From Pelotomaculum sp. PtaU1.Bin035 (GTDB lineage: Bacteria; Bacillota; Desulfotomaculia; Desulfotomaculales; Pelotomaculaceae), in contig MVRN01000084.1 of the NCBI GenBank assembly GCA_002067965.1, positions 1 to 61,915 of the forward strand: a DNA stretch of 61,915 nucleotides, written 5' to 3'. Position 1 is the first letter of the stretch; each line of letters opens with the position of its first letter. Made by a program: the position numbers and the translations under genes. The notes beneath the pieces were generated by a model. The model was not told where the DNA came from, did no database searches, and saw only the letters and a program-made list of their open reading frames with translations. Shown here piece after piece: positions 30,850-39,428 of the stretch.

Positions 30850-30916
30850 ACGGTATCACTTTCGCAGCCGGCAGAATATATATAATTGTACATAAGCAAA
30901 TACAACTCAGGCAAGG

Positions 30917-30956
30917 GCGCGTGAGTCTCTTATGAACTCCGTGCGCTTTATTTTTT
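30917..30956 (+). terminator. Intrinsic terminator of nadE
   Basis: GCGCGTGAGT (30917-30926) pairs with ACTCCGTGCGC (30936-30946) with one bulged base, followed by TTTATTTTTT. It lies 68 bases beyond the nadE stop and before asnB. Confidence 0.8.
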
Positions 30957-31008
30957 ATACTATCCACAGGCTCTTAAAGTTATCAAAAAAAGGAGCGTGA
31001 ATGTTTAG

Positions 31009-32859
31009 ATGTGCGGGATTACTGGTTGGATAGACTGGGAAATTGACCTTACCCAACAGCGCCGCACCCTTGAAGCAATGACCGGGACGCTGGCCAACCG
31101 CGGGCCTGACGCCGCCGGGACGTGGCTGTCACCGCGTGCCGCCCTGGGCCACCGCCGCCTGGTTGTGGTTGACCCTGAAGGCGGAAGCCAGCCGATGACC
31201 CGACAGCGCGGGGATCGCTTATATACCATTGTCTACAACGGTGAGTTGTACAATACGCCGGAACTGCGTTGTGAGCTGGAGGCACGCGGGCATACTTTCC
31301 TCACCCGGAACTCAGATACGGAAGCTCTATTATTGTCATATATAGAATGGGGGCCGGCTTGCGTAGAACGGTTTAACGGCATCTTCGCGTTTGCGGTTTG
31401 GAACGAAGCAGACCAGAGTCTTTTCCTCGGCCGCGACCGGCTGGGCGTCAAGCCGCTCTTTTATACGCTGCGCGGCAGCGCATTCGTGTTCGGCTCCGAA
31501 TTGAAAGCACTCCTGGCTCACCCGGCGGTCCCACCGGAAGTGGACACAGAAGGTCTGGCTGAAATCTTTGTTATGGGCCCGTCCCGCACACCAGGTCAAG
31601 GTGTCTTTCACGGGATAGCGGATCTGAAGCCAGGATACTGCCTGACATTTGACCGGAACGGGATCCATACGCGAAGATACTGGGCGCTTGAAAGCAGGCA
31701 GCACGAGGATGACCTGAACACTACCACTGCCCATGTGCGTGAACTGTTTATGGACACGGTTCAGCGTCAGCTTGTGGCCGATGTGCCGGTCTGTGCGTTT
31801 CTGTCCGGCGGCCTCGATTCAAGCGCCATCACGGCGCATGCAGCCAACGCGTTTAAACAGGCCGGCCACGGTCCACTCCACACTTACTCGGTGGACTATT
31901 CCGGCAACGACCGCTATTTTCAGCCGAACTCGTTCGAACCGAACGCTGACGCCCCGTGGGCGGACCGTGTTTCAAGTTTCTTCGGCACGCAACACCACAA
32001 GATTATGATCGATACCCCCGAGCTGGCCGAGGCGCTGGTATCGGCCGTACGGGCCAACGACCTGCCCGGCATGGCTGACGTGGACTCTTCTTTATACCTG
32101 TTCTGCCGCGAGATTAAAAAAGAGGCCACGGTCGCTCTTTCAGGCGAGTCCGCAGACGAAATTTTTGGTGGCTACCCCTGGTTTCGCAATAAAGAGGCCC
32201 TGGCATCCGGAACCTTTCCCTGGATAAGCATGACGCGGGAACGGGCGAGCCTGCTCTCACCCGAGTTAGCCGGGCGGATCCGGCCCGTTGAATATGTAGC
32301 CGAACGGTACCGCGAGGCCCTGGCAGAAGTACCTCGTCTGGCAGGTGAAAACCCCGTGGAAGCCCGTATGCGCGAGATTTTCTACCTGAATATCACGCGG
32401 TTTATGCCCACGCTTCTCGATCGCAAGGACCGTATGAGCATGGCCGTCGGCCTGGAAGTACGAGTGCCGTTTTGCGACCACCGTCTGGCTGAATATGTCT
32501 GGAACATCCCCTGGGCGATGAAAAACTGTGATCAGAGAGAGAAGGGCATCCTGCGCCGGGCGTTGGCCGGCGTGCTGCCGGACGATGTGCTGGCTCGCCG
32601 CAAGAGCCCGTATCCAAAAACGCATAACCCAGATTACCTGAAAGCTGTGCGAGACTGGCTTCTGCGCATCCTCGGCGACCGTACATCACCCCTGCACCAA
32701 TTGATCAATACTAAAGCAGTCCTCCATATCGCCCAGACAGGAGGGATGATGACCTTTGACCGGCCTTGGTTCGGCCAGCTTATGCGCGGCCCCCAGCTTT
32801 TCGCATATCTGGCCCAAGTCGATACATGGCTGCGCGAATACCGGGTAATCATTCGCTGA
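31009..32859 (+). CDS. asnB: Asparagine synthase (glutamine-hydrolysing)
   Basis: 616 residues. The N-terminal class II glutaminase domain begins Met-Cys-Gly-Ile with the catalytic Cys2, and has LANRGPDAAGTW, LGHRRLVVVD and YNGELYN. The synthetase domain has the PP-loop FLSGGLDSSAI and SGESADEIFGGYPWF, making asparagine from aspartate and ATP through a beta-aspartyl-AMP intermediate. The ATG at 31009 is fixed by the need for Cys2, although AAGGAG lies about 14 bases upstream. Its codons are visibly richer in G and C (long GCC/CGC/CTG stretches) than nadE or the his genes, which suggests acquisition from another genome. Confidence 0.93.
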   Translation: MCGITGWIDWEIDLTQQRRTLEAMTGTLANRGPDAAGTWLSPRAALGHRRLVVVDPEGGSQPMTRQRGDRLYTIVYNGELYNTPELRCELEARGHTFLTRNSDTEALLLSYIEWGPACVERFNGIFAFAVWNEADQSLFLGRDRLGVKPLFYTLRGSAFVFGSELKALLAHPAVPPEVDTEGLAEIFVMGPSRTPGQGVFHGIADLKPGYCLTFDRNGIHTRRYWALESRQHEDDLNTTTAHVRELFMDTVQRQLVADVPVCAFLSGGLDSSAITAHAANAFKQAGHGPLHTYSVDYSGNDRYFQPNSFEPNADAPWADRVSSFFGTQHHKIMIDTPELAEALVSAVRANDLPGMADVDSSLYLFCREIKKEATVALSGESADEIFGGYPWFRNKEALASGTFPWISMTRERASLLSPELAGRIRPVEYVAERYREALAEVPRLAGENPVEARMREIFYLNITRFMPTLLDRKDRMSMAVGLEVRVPFCDHRLAEYVWNIPWAMKNCDQREKGILRRALAGVLPDDVLARRKSPYPKTHNPDYLKAVRDWLLRILGDRTSPLHQLINTKAVLHIAQTGGMMTFDRPWFGQLMRGPQLFAYLAQVDTWLREYRVIIR

Positions 32860-32976
32860 ACTTGATCAGCAGCCTTTCTTTACCGGGAAGAGGCAACACG
32901 AGAAAAACAAAGCAGCGATGAAGGAAAGACCTTACACCTGAAGAAGAATATTTATGATTGGCTTTGCTGATATAGA

Positions 32977-33013
32977 GAACCCGTTGCATTGGCTACCGGC
33001 CGGCAACAGGTTC
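32977..33013 (+). terminator. Probable terminator of asnB
   Basis: GAACCCGTTGC (32977-32987) pairs with GCAACAGGTTC (33003-33013) with one internal mismatch. The following sequence is only moderately T-rich (TTATGTTAATT). It lies between asnB and the convergent hisI. Confidence 0.5.
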
Positions 33014-33070
33014 TTATGTTAATTATCTCAGTTTGCAGGCGGGGCTTGCATATGCATGACCTCTTGATGT

Positions 33071-33457
33071 TTAAGATCTTTTTCCGTAAACCAGATCCGG
33101 GTCAAATATTCTCTCTCCAACAACATCTACGGTTCCATCCGTTCCCAACCGGTAATGAAAACAGGTGCGGTATCCCTCATGACAAGCCGCCCCCCGCTGT
33201 TCAACTTTAAACAGCAGGGTGTCACGGTCACAGTCGAAGAATACCTCCTTAACCCGCTGTACGTTGCCTGAAGACTCCCCTTTATGCCAGAAAACCTTCC
33301 TGCTGCGGCTCCAGAACCAGGTTTCGCCGGTAGCAAAAGTCTTTTCCAGCGACGCTTGATTCATATAAGCCATCATCAGCACCATTCCGGTTTCGGCGTC
33401 TTGAATTATGGCTGGGATTAGGCCGGCTTCGTTATATTTTAAGTTACTGAATTCCAT
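33071..33457 (-). CDS. hisI: Phosphoribosyl-AMP cyclohydrolase
   Basis: 128 residues, the stand-alone cyclohydrolase without the HisE pyrophosphohydrolase domain. Family motifs: KGESSGNVQ, the metal-binding FDCDRDTLL and [14 protein letters not shown], which binds zinc through its cysteines. It opens the adenine ring of phosphoribosyl-AMP in step 3 of histidine synthesis. It is the last his gene here and is set 162 bases after hisF, with a perfect palindrome in between. No hisE is next to it. Confidence 0.96.
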   Translation of the reverse strand: MEFSNLKYNEAGLIPAIIQDAETGMVLMMAYMNQASLEKTFATGETWFWSRSRKVFWHKGESSGNVQRVKEVFFDCDRDTLLFKVEQRGAACHEGYRTCFHYRLGTDGTVDVVGERIFDPDLVYGKRS

Positions 33458-33525
33458 AACCTGCCTCCAGTTTTGTTTGAAGATAAATAAATAATATAAT
33501 TCCCAAAAAACATAATGACAGCCAC

Positions 33526-33553
33526 CCTGCTGATAACTTAAGTTATCAGCAGG
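33526..33553. repeat. Perfect 28-base palindrome between hisF and hisI
   Basis: CCTGCTGATAACTT is followed directly by its reverse complement AAGTTATCAGCAGG. As RNA it gives a 12-pair stem with a TTAA loop. On the minus strand the next T-run is 15 bases further on, so it is at best a weak terminator. It may set a lower level of hisI expression, or be a dyad operator. Confidence 0.6.
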
Positions 33554-33619
33554 CTAACTGCTATAAAGAACTGATTATACCGAAAGCCCGTCCATCTGGA
33601 AAGTGTTATCGAATCCAAT

Positions 33620-34378
33620 TTATATCCTTACCGCTATGCCCCTGGATCGCAGGTATTCCTTGCTCTCCCGGATCGAATATTCACCGAAGTGAAAGATCGA
33701 AGCGGCCAGGGCGGCGTCGGCTTCCCCGTCGGTCAGGCCCTCGGCCATATGTTCCAAAGTACCGACCCCGCCGGAGGCGATTACCGGTATGTTTACCGAC
33801 CTGGCTATTGCCCGCGTCAGGGGTATGTCGAACCCGTCTTTGGTACCGTCCCTGTTCATACTGGTAAGCAATATTTCCCCCGCTCCAAGGGACTCCACTT
33901 TTTGCGCCCATTCCAGCGCGTCGATCCCGGTGGGAGTACGGCCGCCGTGAATGTAGACCTCCCAACTGGCCGGTCCGGATTGCCGGGCATCTATGGCAAC
34001 AACAATGCATTGGCTTCCGAATTTGCCCGCCGATTCAGCCACTAATCCAGGATTTTTAACAGCGGCGGTATTAACAGAGACTTTATCTGCGCCAGCTGCA
34101 AGGATGGCCCGGATGTCTTCCAAAGTACTGATTCCGCCACCCACAGTATAAGGAATAAATACCTCGCCGGCAGTGCGGTAAACCATATCCAGAGTAGTCT
34201 TACGCTCCTCAAATGAAGCGGTGATATCCAGAAAGACCAGCTCGTCAGCCCCCTCGCGGTCGTAAAAAGCGGCCAATTCAACCGGATCGCCGGCGTCTCT
34301 CAAATTAATAAAATTTGTTCCCTTTACAACTCTCCCCCTGGTGACATCCAAACATGGTATGATTCTTTTTTGAAGCAT
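33620..34378 (-). CDS. hisF: Imidazole glycerol phosphate synthase cyclase subunit
   Basis: 252 residues, (beta/alpha)8 barrel. Catalytic Asp11 in [15 protein letters not shown] and the second Asp in VVAIDARQ; phosphate-binding loops TVGGGIST and VIASGGVGT. It takes ammonia from HisH to make imidazole glycerol phosphate and AICAR. The start codon directly abuts the hisA stop (no gap). Confidence 0.97.
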   Translation of the reverse strand: MLQKRIIPCLDVTRGRVVKGTNFINLRDAGDPVELAAFYDREGADELVFLDITASFEERKTTLDMVYRTAGEVFIPYTVGGGISTLEDIRAILAAGADKVSVNTAAVKNPGLVAESAGKFGSQCIVVAIDARQSGPASWEVYIHGGRTPTGIDALEWAQKVESLGAGEILLTSMNRDGTKDGFDIPLTRAIARSVNIPVIASGGVGTLEHMAEGLTDGEADAALAASIFHFGEYSIRESKEYLRSRGIAVRI

Positions 34379-35122
34379 TTAATTAGCACCCGCTTCTTCC
34401 CTGGCCGCAATGGCCAGCGCTTCTTTTAAAGTTAAGTTCCCGGCATAGAGTGCCTTGCCCATTATCACCGAATCCACACCCGCGGACTCCAATTTTTTAA
34501 CCGCTCTCAGATCATCTTTATTAGAAACACCACCTGAGGCAACCACTTTCAACCCGGTGGCACGGGCAAGATCTCCGGTAGCTTCAAGGTTGGGCCCCTG
34601 CAGGGTGCCGTCCCGCCTGATATCAGTGAACACTACTCTTTTTATGCCCCGGTCCTGCATTTCCCTGGCCAGTTCCAGGGTGCTTTTATCTACGGTAACA
34701 CCCCAACCCTCAATTGCCACCCGGCCATTTCGCCCGTCTATACCCACTAACACAGACTCTCCGTATCTGGCACAAGCCTCAGAAACCATTTGAGGTCTTA
34801 AGATGGCCGCCGTTCCCAGGATCACCCGCGCTGCGCCCAGTTCCAACAAGCGTTCAACGGTATCAAGATTTCTAATGCCTCCCCCCACCTGCACCGGCAT
34901 ATTGACCGCGGCCAATATTTCACTAATTACGTCCAGGTTTTTAGGGGAACCTGCAAAAGCGCCGTCCAGATCCACTACGTGCAGCCACTGGGCGCCTTGC
35001 TCCTGCCAGTGAACAGCCATTGCGACAGGGTCGTCTGAATAAACAGTTTCCTGATCCAGCTTACCCTCCACCAGTCTCACACACCTCCCTGCACGCAAGT
35101 CGATCGCTGGAATAATTAACAT
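34379..35122 (-). CDS. hisA: ProFAR isomerase
   Basis: 247-residue barrel related to HisF. General base Asp8 in IIPAIDLRAGRCVRLVEG and acid Asp in VGIDGRNGRV; phosphate loops VQVGGGIRN and VVASGGVSN. It isomerises the Amadori substrate in step 4 of histidine synthesis. Its start overlaps the end of hisH by seven bases. Confidence 0.97.
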   Translation of the reverse strand: MLIIPAIDLRAGRCVRLVEGKLDQETVYSDDPVAMAVHWQEQGAQWLHVVDLDGAFAGSPKNLDVISEILAAVNMPVQVGGGIRNLDTVERLLELGAARVILGTAAILRPQMVSEACARYGESVLVGIDGRNGRVAIEGWGVTVDKSTLELAREMQDRGIKRVVFTDIRRDGTLQGPNLEATGDLARATGLKVVASGGVSNKDDLRAVKKLESAGVDSVIMGKALYAGNLTLKEALAIAAREEAGAN

Positions 35123-35727
35123 CTTTCAACCAACCTCCCGAAATTCTCCAATATCTTTAGCCCGAGGACGCTGCTTTTTTCAGGGTGAAACTGGATTCCG
35201 TATACTTTTCCCCTACCCACAATACAAGCAAAGTGCACCCCGTATTCAGTTAACGCCAAAGTCAGCCCACCGTCGTCCGGGTCAACATAATAGGAATGGA
35301 CGAAGTAAAATGAAGAGCTGTCGGGCACCCCCTCCAGCAGCGGGTCGGGGCGTTTAAACTCCACCAGATTCCAGCCCATATGCGGTACTTTCAATCCTTC
35401 CGGCAGGCGCCGGACACGCCCAGGGAAAATACCAAGCCCTTCATTAAACCCCCATTCTTCACTGGCTTCAAAGAGTAGCTGCTGTCCCAGGCAAATGCCC
35501 AGAAAAGGCTTCCCGTCTTTAACCGCGCGGTGGACAGCAGCATCCATACCTGTTGAACGCAGGTTTGTCATAGCATCGGCAAAAGCGCCTACGCCGGGAA
35601 GGACCACACCGTCAGCTTCATCTACCTGCCGTGGGCTCCCAGCTACTACAGCTTCCACGCCCACCTTTTCAAAACCTTTGTGGACACTTCTGAGGTTCCC
35701 CATCCCGTAATTAATAATAGCGATCAT
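35116..35727 (-). CDS. hisH: Imidazole glycerol phosphate synthase glutaminase subunit
   Basis: 203 residues, class I glutamine amidotransferase. Nucleophile Cys in FLGICLGQQLLFE, His and Glu in GIQFHPEKSS, N-terminal INYGMGNLRSV. The ATG at 35727 is chosen because GGAGGT lies five bases upstream. Forms the HisFH complex. Confidence 0.97.
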   Translation of the reverse strand: MIAIINYGMGNLRSVHKGFEKVGVEAVVAGSPRQVDEADGVVLPGVGAFADAMTNLRSTGMDAAVHRAVKDGKPFLGICLGQQLLFEASEEWGFNEGLGIFPGRVRRLPEGLKVPHMGWNLVEFKRPDPLLEGVPDSSSFYFVHSYYVDPDDGGLTLALTEYGVHFACIVGRGKVYGIQFHPEKSSVLGLKILENFGRLVERC

Positions 35728-35776
35728 TTTTACCTCCAGCAAGTATGGAAATCATTATTTTCACATATTTAAGTAT

Positions 35777-36367
35777 TTACAGGGTACCTTTGGTGGAAGG
35801 AATTCCTTCCCCGTTGCCCGCACTGGTTGCTTCCCGTAAAGAACGCCCCAGTGCCTTGAAAATGGATTCGATAATGTGATGAGTGTTATTGCCGGCCAAT
35901 AACCGGATATGCAAGTTAAACTCTCCGTTTGTGGCCACCGCCCTAAAAAATTCCTCGACCAGTTCGGTATCAAAATTACCAATCCGCTGGGCAGGAAGCG
36001 CTACATCAAAAGCTAAAAATCCTCGCCCGCTTAAATCTACCACAGCCATTGCCAAAGCCTCGTCCATCGGGATAATTGCGTGGCCGTAACGGTTAATTCC
36101 ATATTTCCCACCCAGAGCCGACTTAATAGCGCGCCCTAGGCATATACCGGCGTCCTCAACGGTATGGTGGCCGTCCACGGCCAAGTCTCCCCGGGCCACA
36201 AGTTCCAAGTCGAAAGAGGAGTGTTTGGTAAAAAGCTGGAGCATATGGTCGAAAAAAGGCAACCCGGTTTCAATTTGGAAATTTCCCGCACCATCCAGAT
36301 TAAGCGATACGTTTATTTCTGTTTCGTTGGTTTTTCGGCTGATCAAACCTTTGCGCAACCCGTTCAT
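35777..36367 (-). CDS. hisB: Imidazoleglycerol-phosphate dehydratase
   Basis: 196 residues, the single-domain dehydratase without the phosphatase half. The two metal-binding motifs are FFDHMLQ...DGHHTVEDAGICLG and EEFFRA...NNTHHIIES. The ATG at 36367 follows GAGAGGT; the open frame continues upstream to 36463 but without a binding site. Histidinol phosphatase must come from another gene, not seen here. Confidence 0.96.
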   Translation of the reverse strand: MNGLRKGLISRKTNETEINVSLNLDGAGNFQIETGLPFFDHMLQLFTKHSSFDLELVARGDLAVDGHHTVEDAGICLGRAIKSALGGKYGINRYGHAIIPMDEALAMAVVDLSGRGFLAFDVALPAQRIGNFDTELVEEFFRAVATNGEFNLHIRLLAGNNTHHIIESIFKALGRSLREATSAGNGEGIPSTKGTL

Positions 36368-36468
36368 TTTTTTACCTCTCGTATAATTATTAGCTATTGT
36401 CAATATCCACCTACTGATACCCAATAAGTAGTTAAAAGCATTCCCATTAGATTTCAATAGCAAATCAA

Positions 36469-37542
36469 CTACTGCTCCAGGATACCTCCTAGAGCTTCAA
36501 GGAATACTTTGTTTTCCCAGCCCGATCCCACCGTAACCCTGAGGCAGCGCGGCAACGCGGGGTCTTCTAAATAACGTATTAACACGCCCCGCTCCAGGAG
36601 GCCGTCGTAAACCTTTTTCGACGGCAAAGCCGTACGGAACAATATGAAATTAGTTTGAGTGGGAAATATCTCCACACCTGGCAACATTGACATTTTAGAA
36701 ATAAGCTGTTTTCTTCCTGCCAGGATTGCTTTAATTGTTTCCCGGAAAAGAGGCAGATTCTCAAGCACCGCGCAAGCTGCCGCCTGTGAGAATGAATTAA
36801 CGTTATACGGCGGCTTCACCTTGAGCAACTCGGCCATTACCGAATTACCGGCCAGAAGGTAACCTACCCGCATGCCGGCCATGCTGAAAGCCTTCGAAAA
36901 AGTGCGGAGAATAATCAGATTGGGATAGCGGCTTAATAAGGGAATACAAGATTCACCGCCGAATTCACCGTAAGCCTCGTCAACCACTACAATAGAATTA
37001 GCGTTTGCCAAAATTTCTTCTATATCATCCAGCGCTGTGGCATTACCTGTCGGACTGTTCGGATTGCATATGACAACAACTTTAACCTCCGGCCTGGACG
37101 CTGCCGTTATTAACGCTTTGACATCAATACTAAAATCGTCCAGACGAGGTACTTTCAGTTCCTTTGAGGACGCAACACGGCCATGCAAACCGTACATGGA
37201 AAAGGTCGGGGTAGCCACTGCGAACGCCGCTCCAGCGCTGAAAGCAAGCATAATCATAAGAATTAGCTCGTCGGACCCGTTGCCAACCATGATATTTTCC
37301 ATGTCAAAACCGGTATATCCGGCCAGTTTTTCCAGCAATTTGACTGCATTTGCGTTAGGATAGCGGTTGAAATCTTGAGATGTTATTTCTTCAAAGATTT
37401 GTGCCATTACTTCTGGAGGGAAATCGTAAGGATTTTCATTATCAGCCAGCTTGATCACCCCCGGGTAAACAGGAGCATCATACGGAATTAAGTCTTTCAA
37501 GTCTTCTCTGGCAAGGCCGGCCACATTAATAAATGCTTTCAT
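36469..37542 (-). CDS. hisC: Histidinol-phosphate aminotransferase
   Basis: 357 residues, PLP-dependent fold type I. Visible: [10 protein letters not shown] near the N-terminus, [24 protein letters not shown] and the PLP Lys in [19 protein letters not shown] at 37542 lies within the last codons of hisD (17-base overlap), so the two are coupled. Confidence 0.96.
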   Translation of the reverse strand: MKAFINVAGLAREDLKDLIPYDAPVYPGVIKLADNENPYDFPPEVMAQIFEEITSQDFNRYPNANAVKLLEKLAGYTGFDMENIMVGNGSDELILMIMLAFSAGAAFAVATPTFSMYGLHGRVASSKELKVPRLDDFSIDVKALITAASRPEVKVVVICNPNSPTGNATALDDIEEILANANSIVVVDEAYGEFGGESCIPLLSRYPNLIILRTFSKAFSMAGMRVGYLLAGNSVMAELLKVKPPYNVNSFSQAAACAVLENLPLFRETIKAILAGRKQLISKMSMLPGVEIFPTQTNFILFRTALPSKKVYDGLLERGVLIRYLEDPALPRCLRVTVGSGWENKVFLEALGGILEQ

Positions 37543-38872
37543 CCTGGTTGACAACTCCCTCTTCTTTTAAGCTGGTTTCATATTCTTGCATCCTGACCCG
37601 CACGGCATTGGCATGGGCAGTAAGCCCTTCCACTTCAGCCAGCTTAACTATTGCGCCCCCCACCTCAACCAGGGAGGCTGGGGTATAGGAAATCAGGCTG
37701 GTCTTTTTCATAAAAGACTCGACCCCCAAAGGTGAATAAAACCTTGCTGTGCCTCCTGTCGGAAGTATGTGGTTCGGCCCGGCTAAGTAGTCGCCTGCGG
37801 GTTCTGGAGAATAGCGCCCCAGGAAAACAGCTCCGGCATTTTCCACCTTTGAAAGCCAGTGAAAAGGTTCAACAACCATCAATTCCAAGTGCTCCGGGGC
37901 AAACCGGTTAGCCAGTTCAAAAGCCTGTTCCAGGCTATCAGTAATAACAATAGCGCTGCGATTTTCCAAAGACAACTCAATTATCTCCCTGCGTGATAGC
38001 CGGGAAGCCTGCTTTGCTACCTCTGCCCGCACCTCGCGGGCCAGTTTTCCGCAAGGGGTTAATAACACCGCAGAGGCCATTTCATCGTGCTCGGCCTGGG
38101 ACAGTAAATCTGCCGCAATGAAAGACGGGTTGGCTGTGCTGTCAGCGATAATCAATACCTCGCTGGGCCCGGCCAGCATATCAATATCCACTTGTCCATA
38201 AACCTGTTGTTTCGCTAAAGTAACATAGATATTTCCCGGCCCGGAAATCTTGTCGACTTTGGGAACAGTAGCAGTCCCATAGGCCAGGGCGGCTACTGCC
38301 TGCGCACCGCCGATTTTATAAATTTCATTCACTCCCGCCTCAGCTGCCGCGACCAAAGTATACTGATTAACTGTTCCGTCACGGTCAGGCGGAGTAACCA
38401 TGCATATTTCCTTAACCCCGGCTACCCTTGCCGGAATGGCGTTCATCAGCACAGAAGAAGGATAAGAGGCCTTTCCTCCAGGGACATAGATACCTACCCG
38501 GTGCAGGGGTCTGACCAACTGTCCCAGAATAACTCCCAGGCCGCCGGGCTCAAACCAGGAATGTTGCAGTTGCCTGCGGTGGAAATTAGTTATATTATCC
38601 AGAGCAAGAAGGAGTGCTGCCAGAAATTCATCATCTACAAGGCGGTAGGCAGCTTCAATTTCTGCTTTAGTCACTTTAAGTTCTTCCGGGCTAAGCACAG
38701 CCCCACTGAAACAGGCGGTTAACTCGCACACGGCATCGTCTCCCCTTGCCTGAACAGAGGCTATAATTTGTGCGACATTAGCGGAAATTTCTCCGTACCT
38801 CCCGGTTTTCCTTTCAAATATTTCCTCCAATATAGAGTCTCCAGACTCGATTATCTTAATATTTAAACCCAT
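37526..38872 (-). CDS. hisD: Histidinol dehydrogenase
   Basis: 448 residues, zinc enzyme oxidising histidinol to histidine in two NAD+-dependent steps. Signatures: [50 protein letters not shown] and [12 protein letters not shown] with the catalytic Glu/His region [12 protein letters not shown] with AAGGAG at good spacing. It is the first biosynthetic gene of this his run. Confidence 0.97.
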   Translation of the reverse strand: MGLNIKIIESGDSILEEIFERKTGRYGEISANVAQIIASVQARGDDAVCELTACFSGAVLSPEELKVTKAEIEAAYRLVDDEFLAALLLALDNITNFHRRQLQHSWFEPGGLGVILGQLVRPLHRVGIYVPGGKASYPSSVLMNAIPARVAGVKEICMVTPPDRDGTVNQYTLVAAAEAGVNEIYKIGGAQAVAALAYGTATVPKVDKISGPGNIYVTLAKQQVYGQVDIDMLAGPSEVLIIADSTANPSFIAADLLSQAEHDEMASAVLLTPCGKLAREVRAEVAKQASRLSRREIIELSLENRSAIVITDSLEQAFELANRFAPEHLELMVVEPFHWLSKVENAGAVFLGRYSPEPAGDYLAGPNHILPTGGTARFYSPLGVESFMKKTSLISYTPASLVEVGGAIVKLAEVEGLTAHANAVRVRMQEYETSLKEEGVVNQDESIY

Positions 38873-38951
38873 TCACGATACTCCTTTAATATGTTAAAGT
38901 AACACCATAATAAAATAATAAGTTCTCTGCCGCCCCCTGTCAAGAAAAAGT

Positions 38952-39263
38952 TTACAGGAATCCTTTTTTATTTGACAAAACCAGCCGGTCCAACACAAGT
39001 TTATAACCGTCAGCACCATAATTGAGTGATCTTTTTACCCGGCTGATGGTAGCCGTACTTGCTCCAGTCCATTTTGTAATCTCCCCGTAAGTCAGGTTCT
39101 CTCCAAGCATCTTAGCCACCTCCAGCCTTTGGGCGAGTGACTTGAGTTCGGCCACCGTACAAAGGTCCTCAAAAAACTGGTAACACTCATCAATATTTTT
39201 TAATACTAGAATTGCTTCAAAAAGCTTGTCTAAAAGATCTTCTTTTAACTTCCCAGAGTACAT
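38952..39263 (-). CDS. YerC/YecD-family TrpR-like regulator
   Basis: 103 residues, all helical. LCTVAELKSLAQRLEVAKML and the helix-turn-helix LTYGEITKWTGASTATISRVKRSL are the hallmark of the TrpR superfamily (YerC branch). ATG 39263 follows GGAGGAG. It is the first gene behind the promoter at 39301-39329 and is 79 bases upstream of hisD. It may therefore regulate the his genes, but ligand and target are not known to me. Confidence 0.9.
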   Translation of the reverse strand: MYSGKLKEDLLDKLFEAILVLKNIDECYQFFEDLCTVAELKSLAQRLEVAKMLGENLTYGEITKWTGASTATISRVKRSLNYGADGYKLVLDRLVLSNKKGFL

Positions 39264-39300
39264 TGTTCACTCCTCCGGTTTTATAGTTTGACTCTTTACC

Positions 39301-39329
39301 ATTTTAATATATTAAAGCCACCGGATCAA
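39301..39329 (-). promoter_or_regulatory. Promoter for the yerC-his operon
   Basis: On the minus strand TTGATC (39329-39324) and TAAAAT (39306-39301) with a 17-base spacer, 38 bases before the yerC-like start codon. No T-box or other leader structure was recognised between it and hisD. Confidence 0.6.
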
Positions 39330-39428
39330 GAATTACCTCCGGGCAAGACAGCCACCGTAAATAATTGGTGATATTCATATCATCATGCATCTGCATTATT
39401 TACAAAAGCATGATAGCACTCAGCTATT

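Noticed and set aside
38873-39428. Possible T-box or histidine leader before the his operon
   Set aside because: No T-box consensus, specifier loop or run of His codons could be found.
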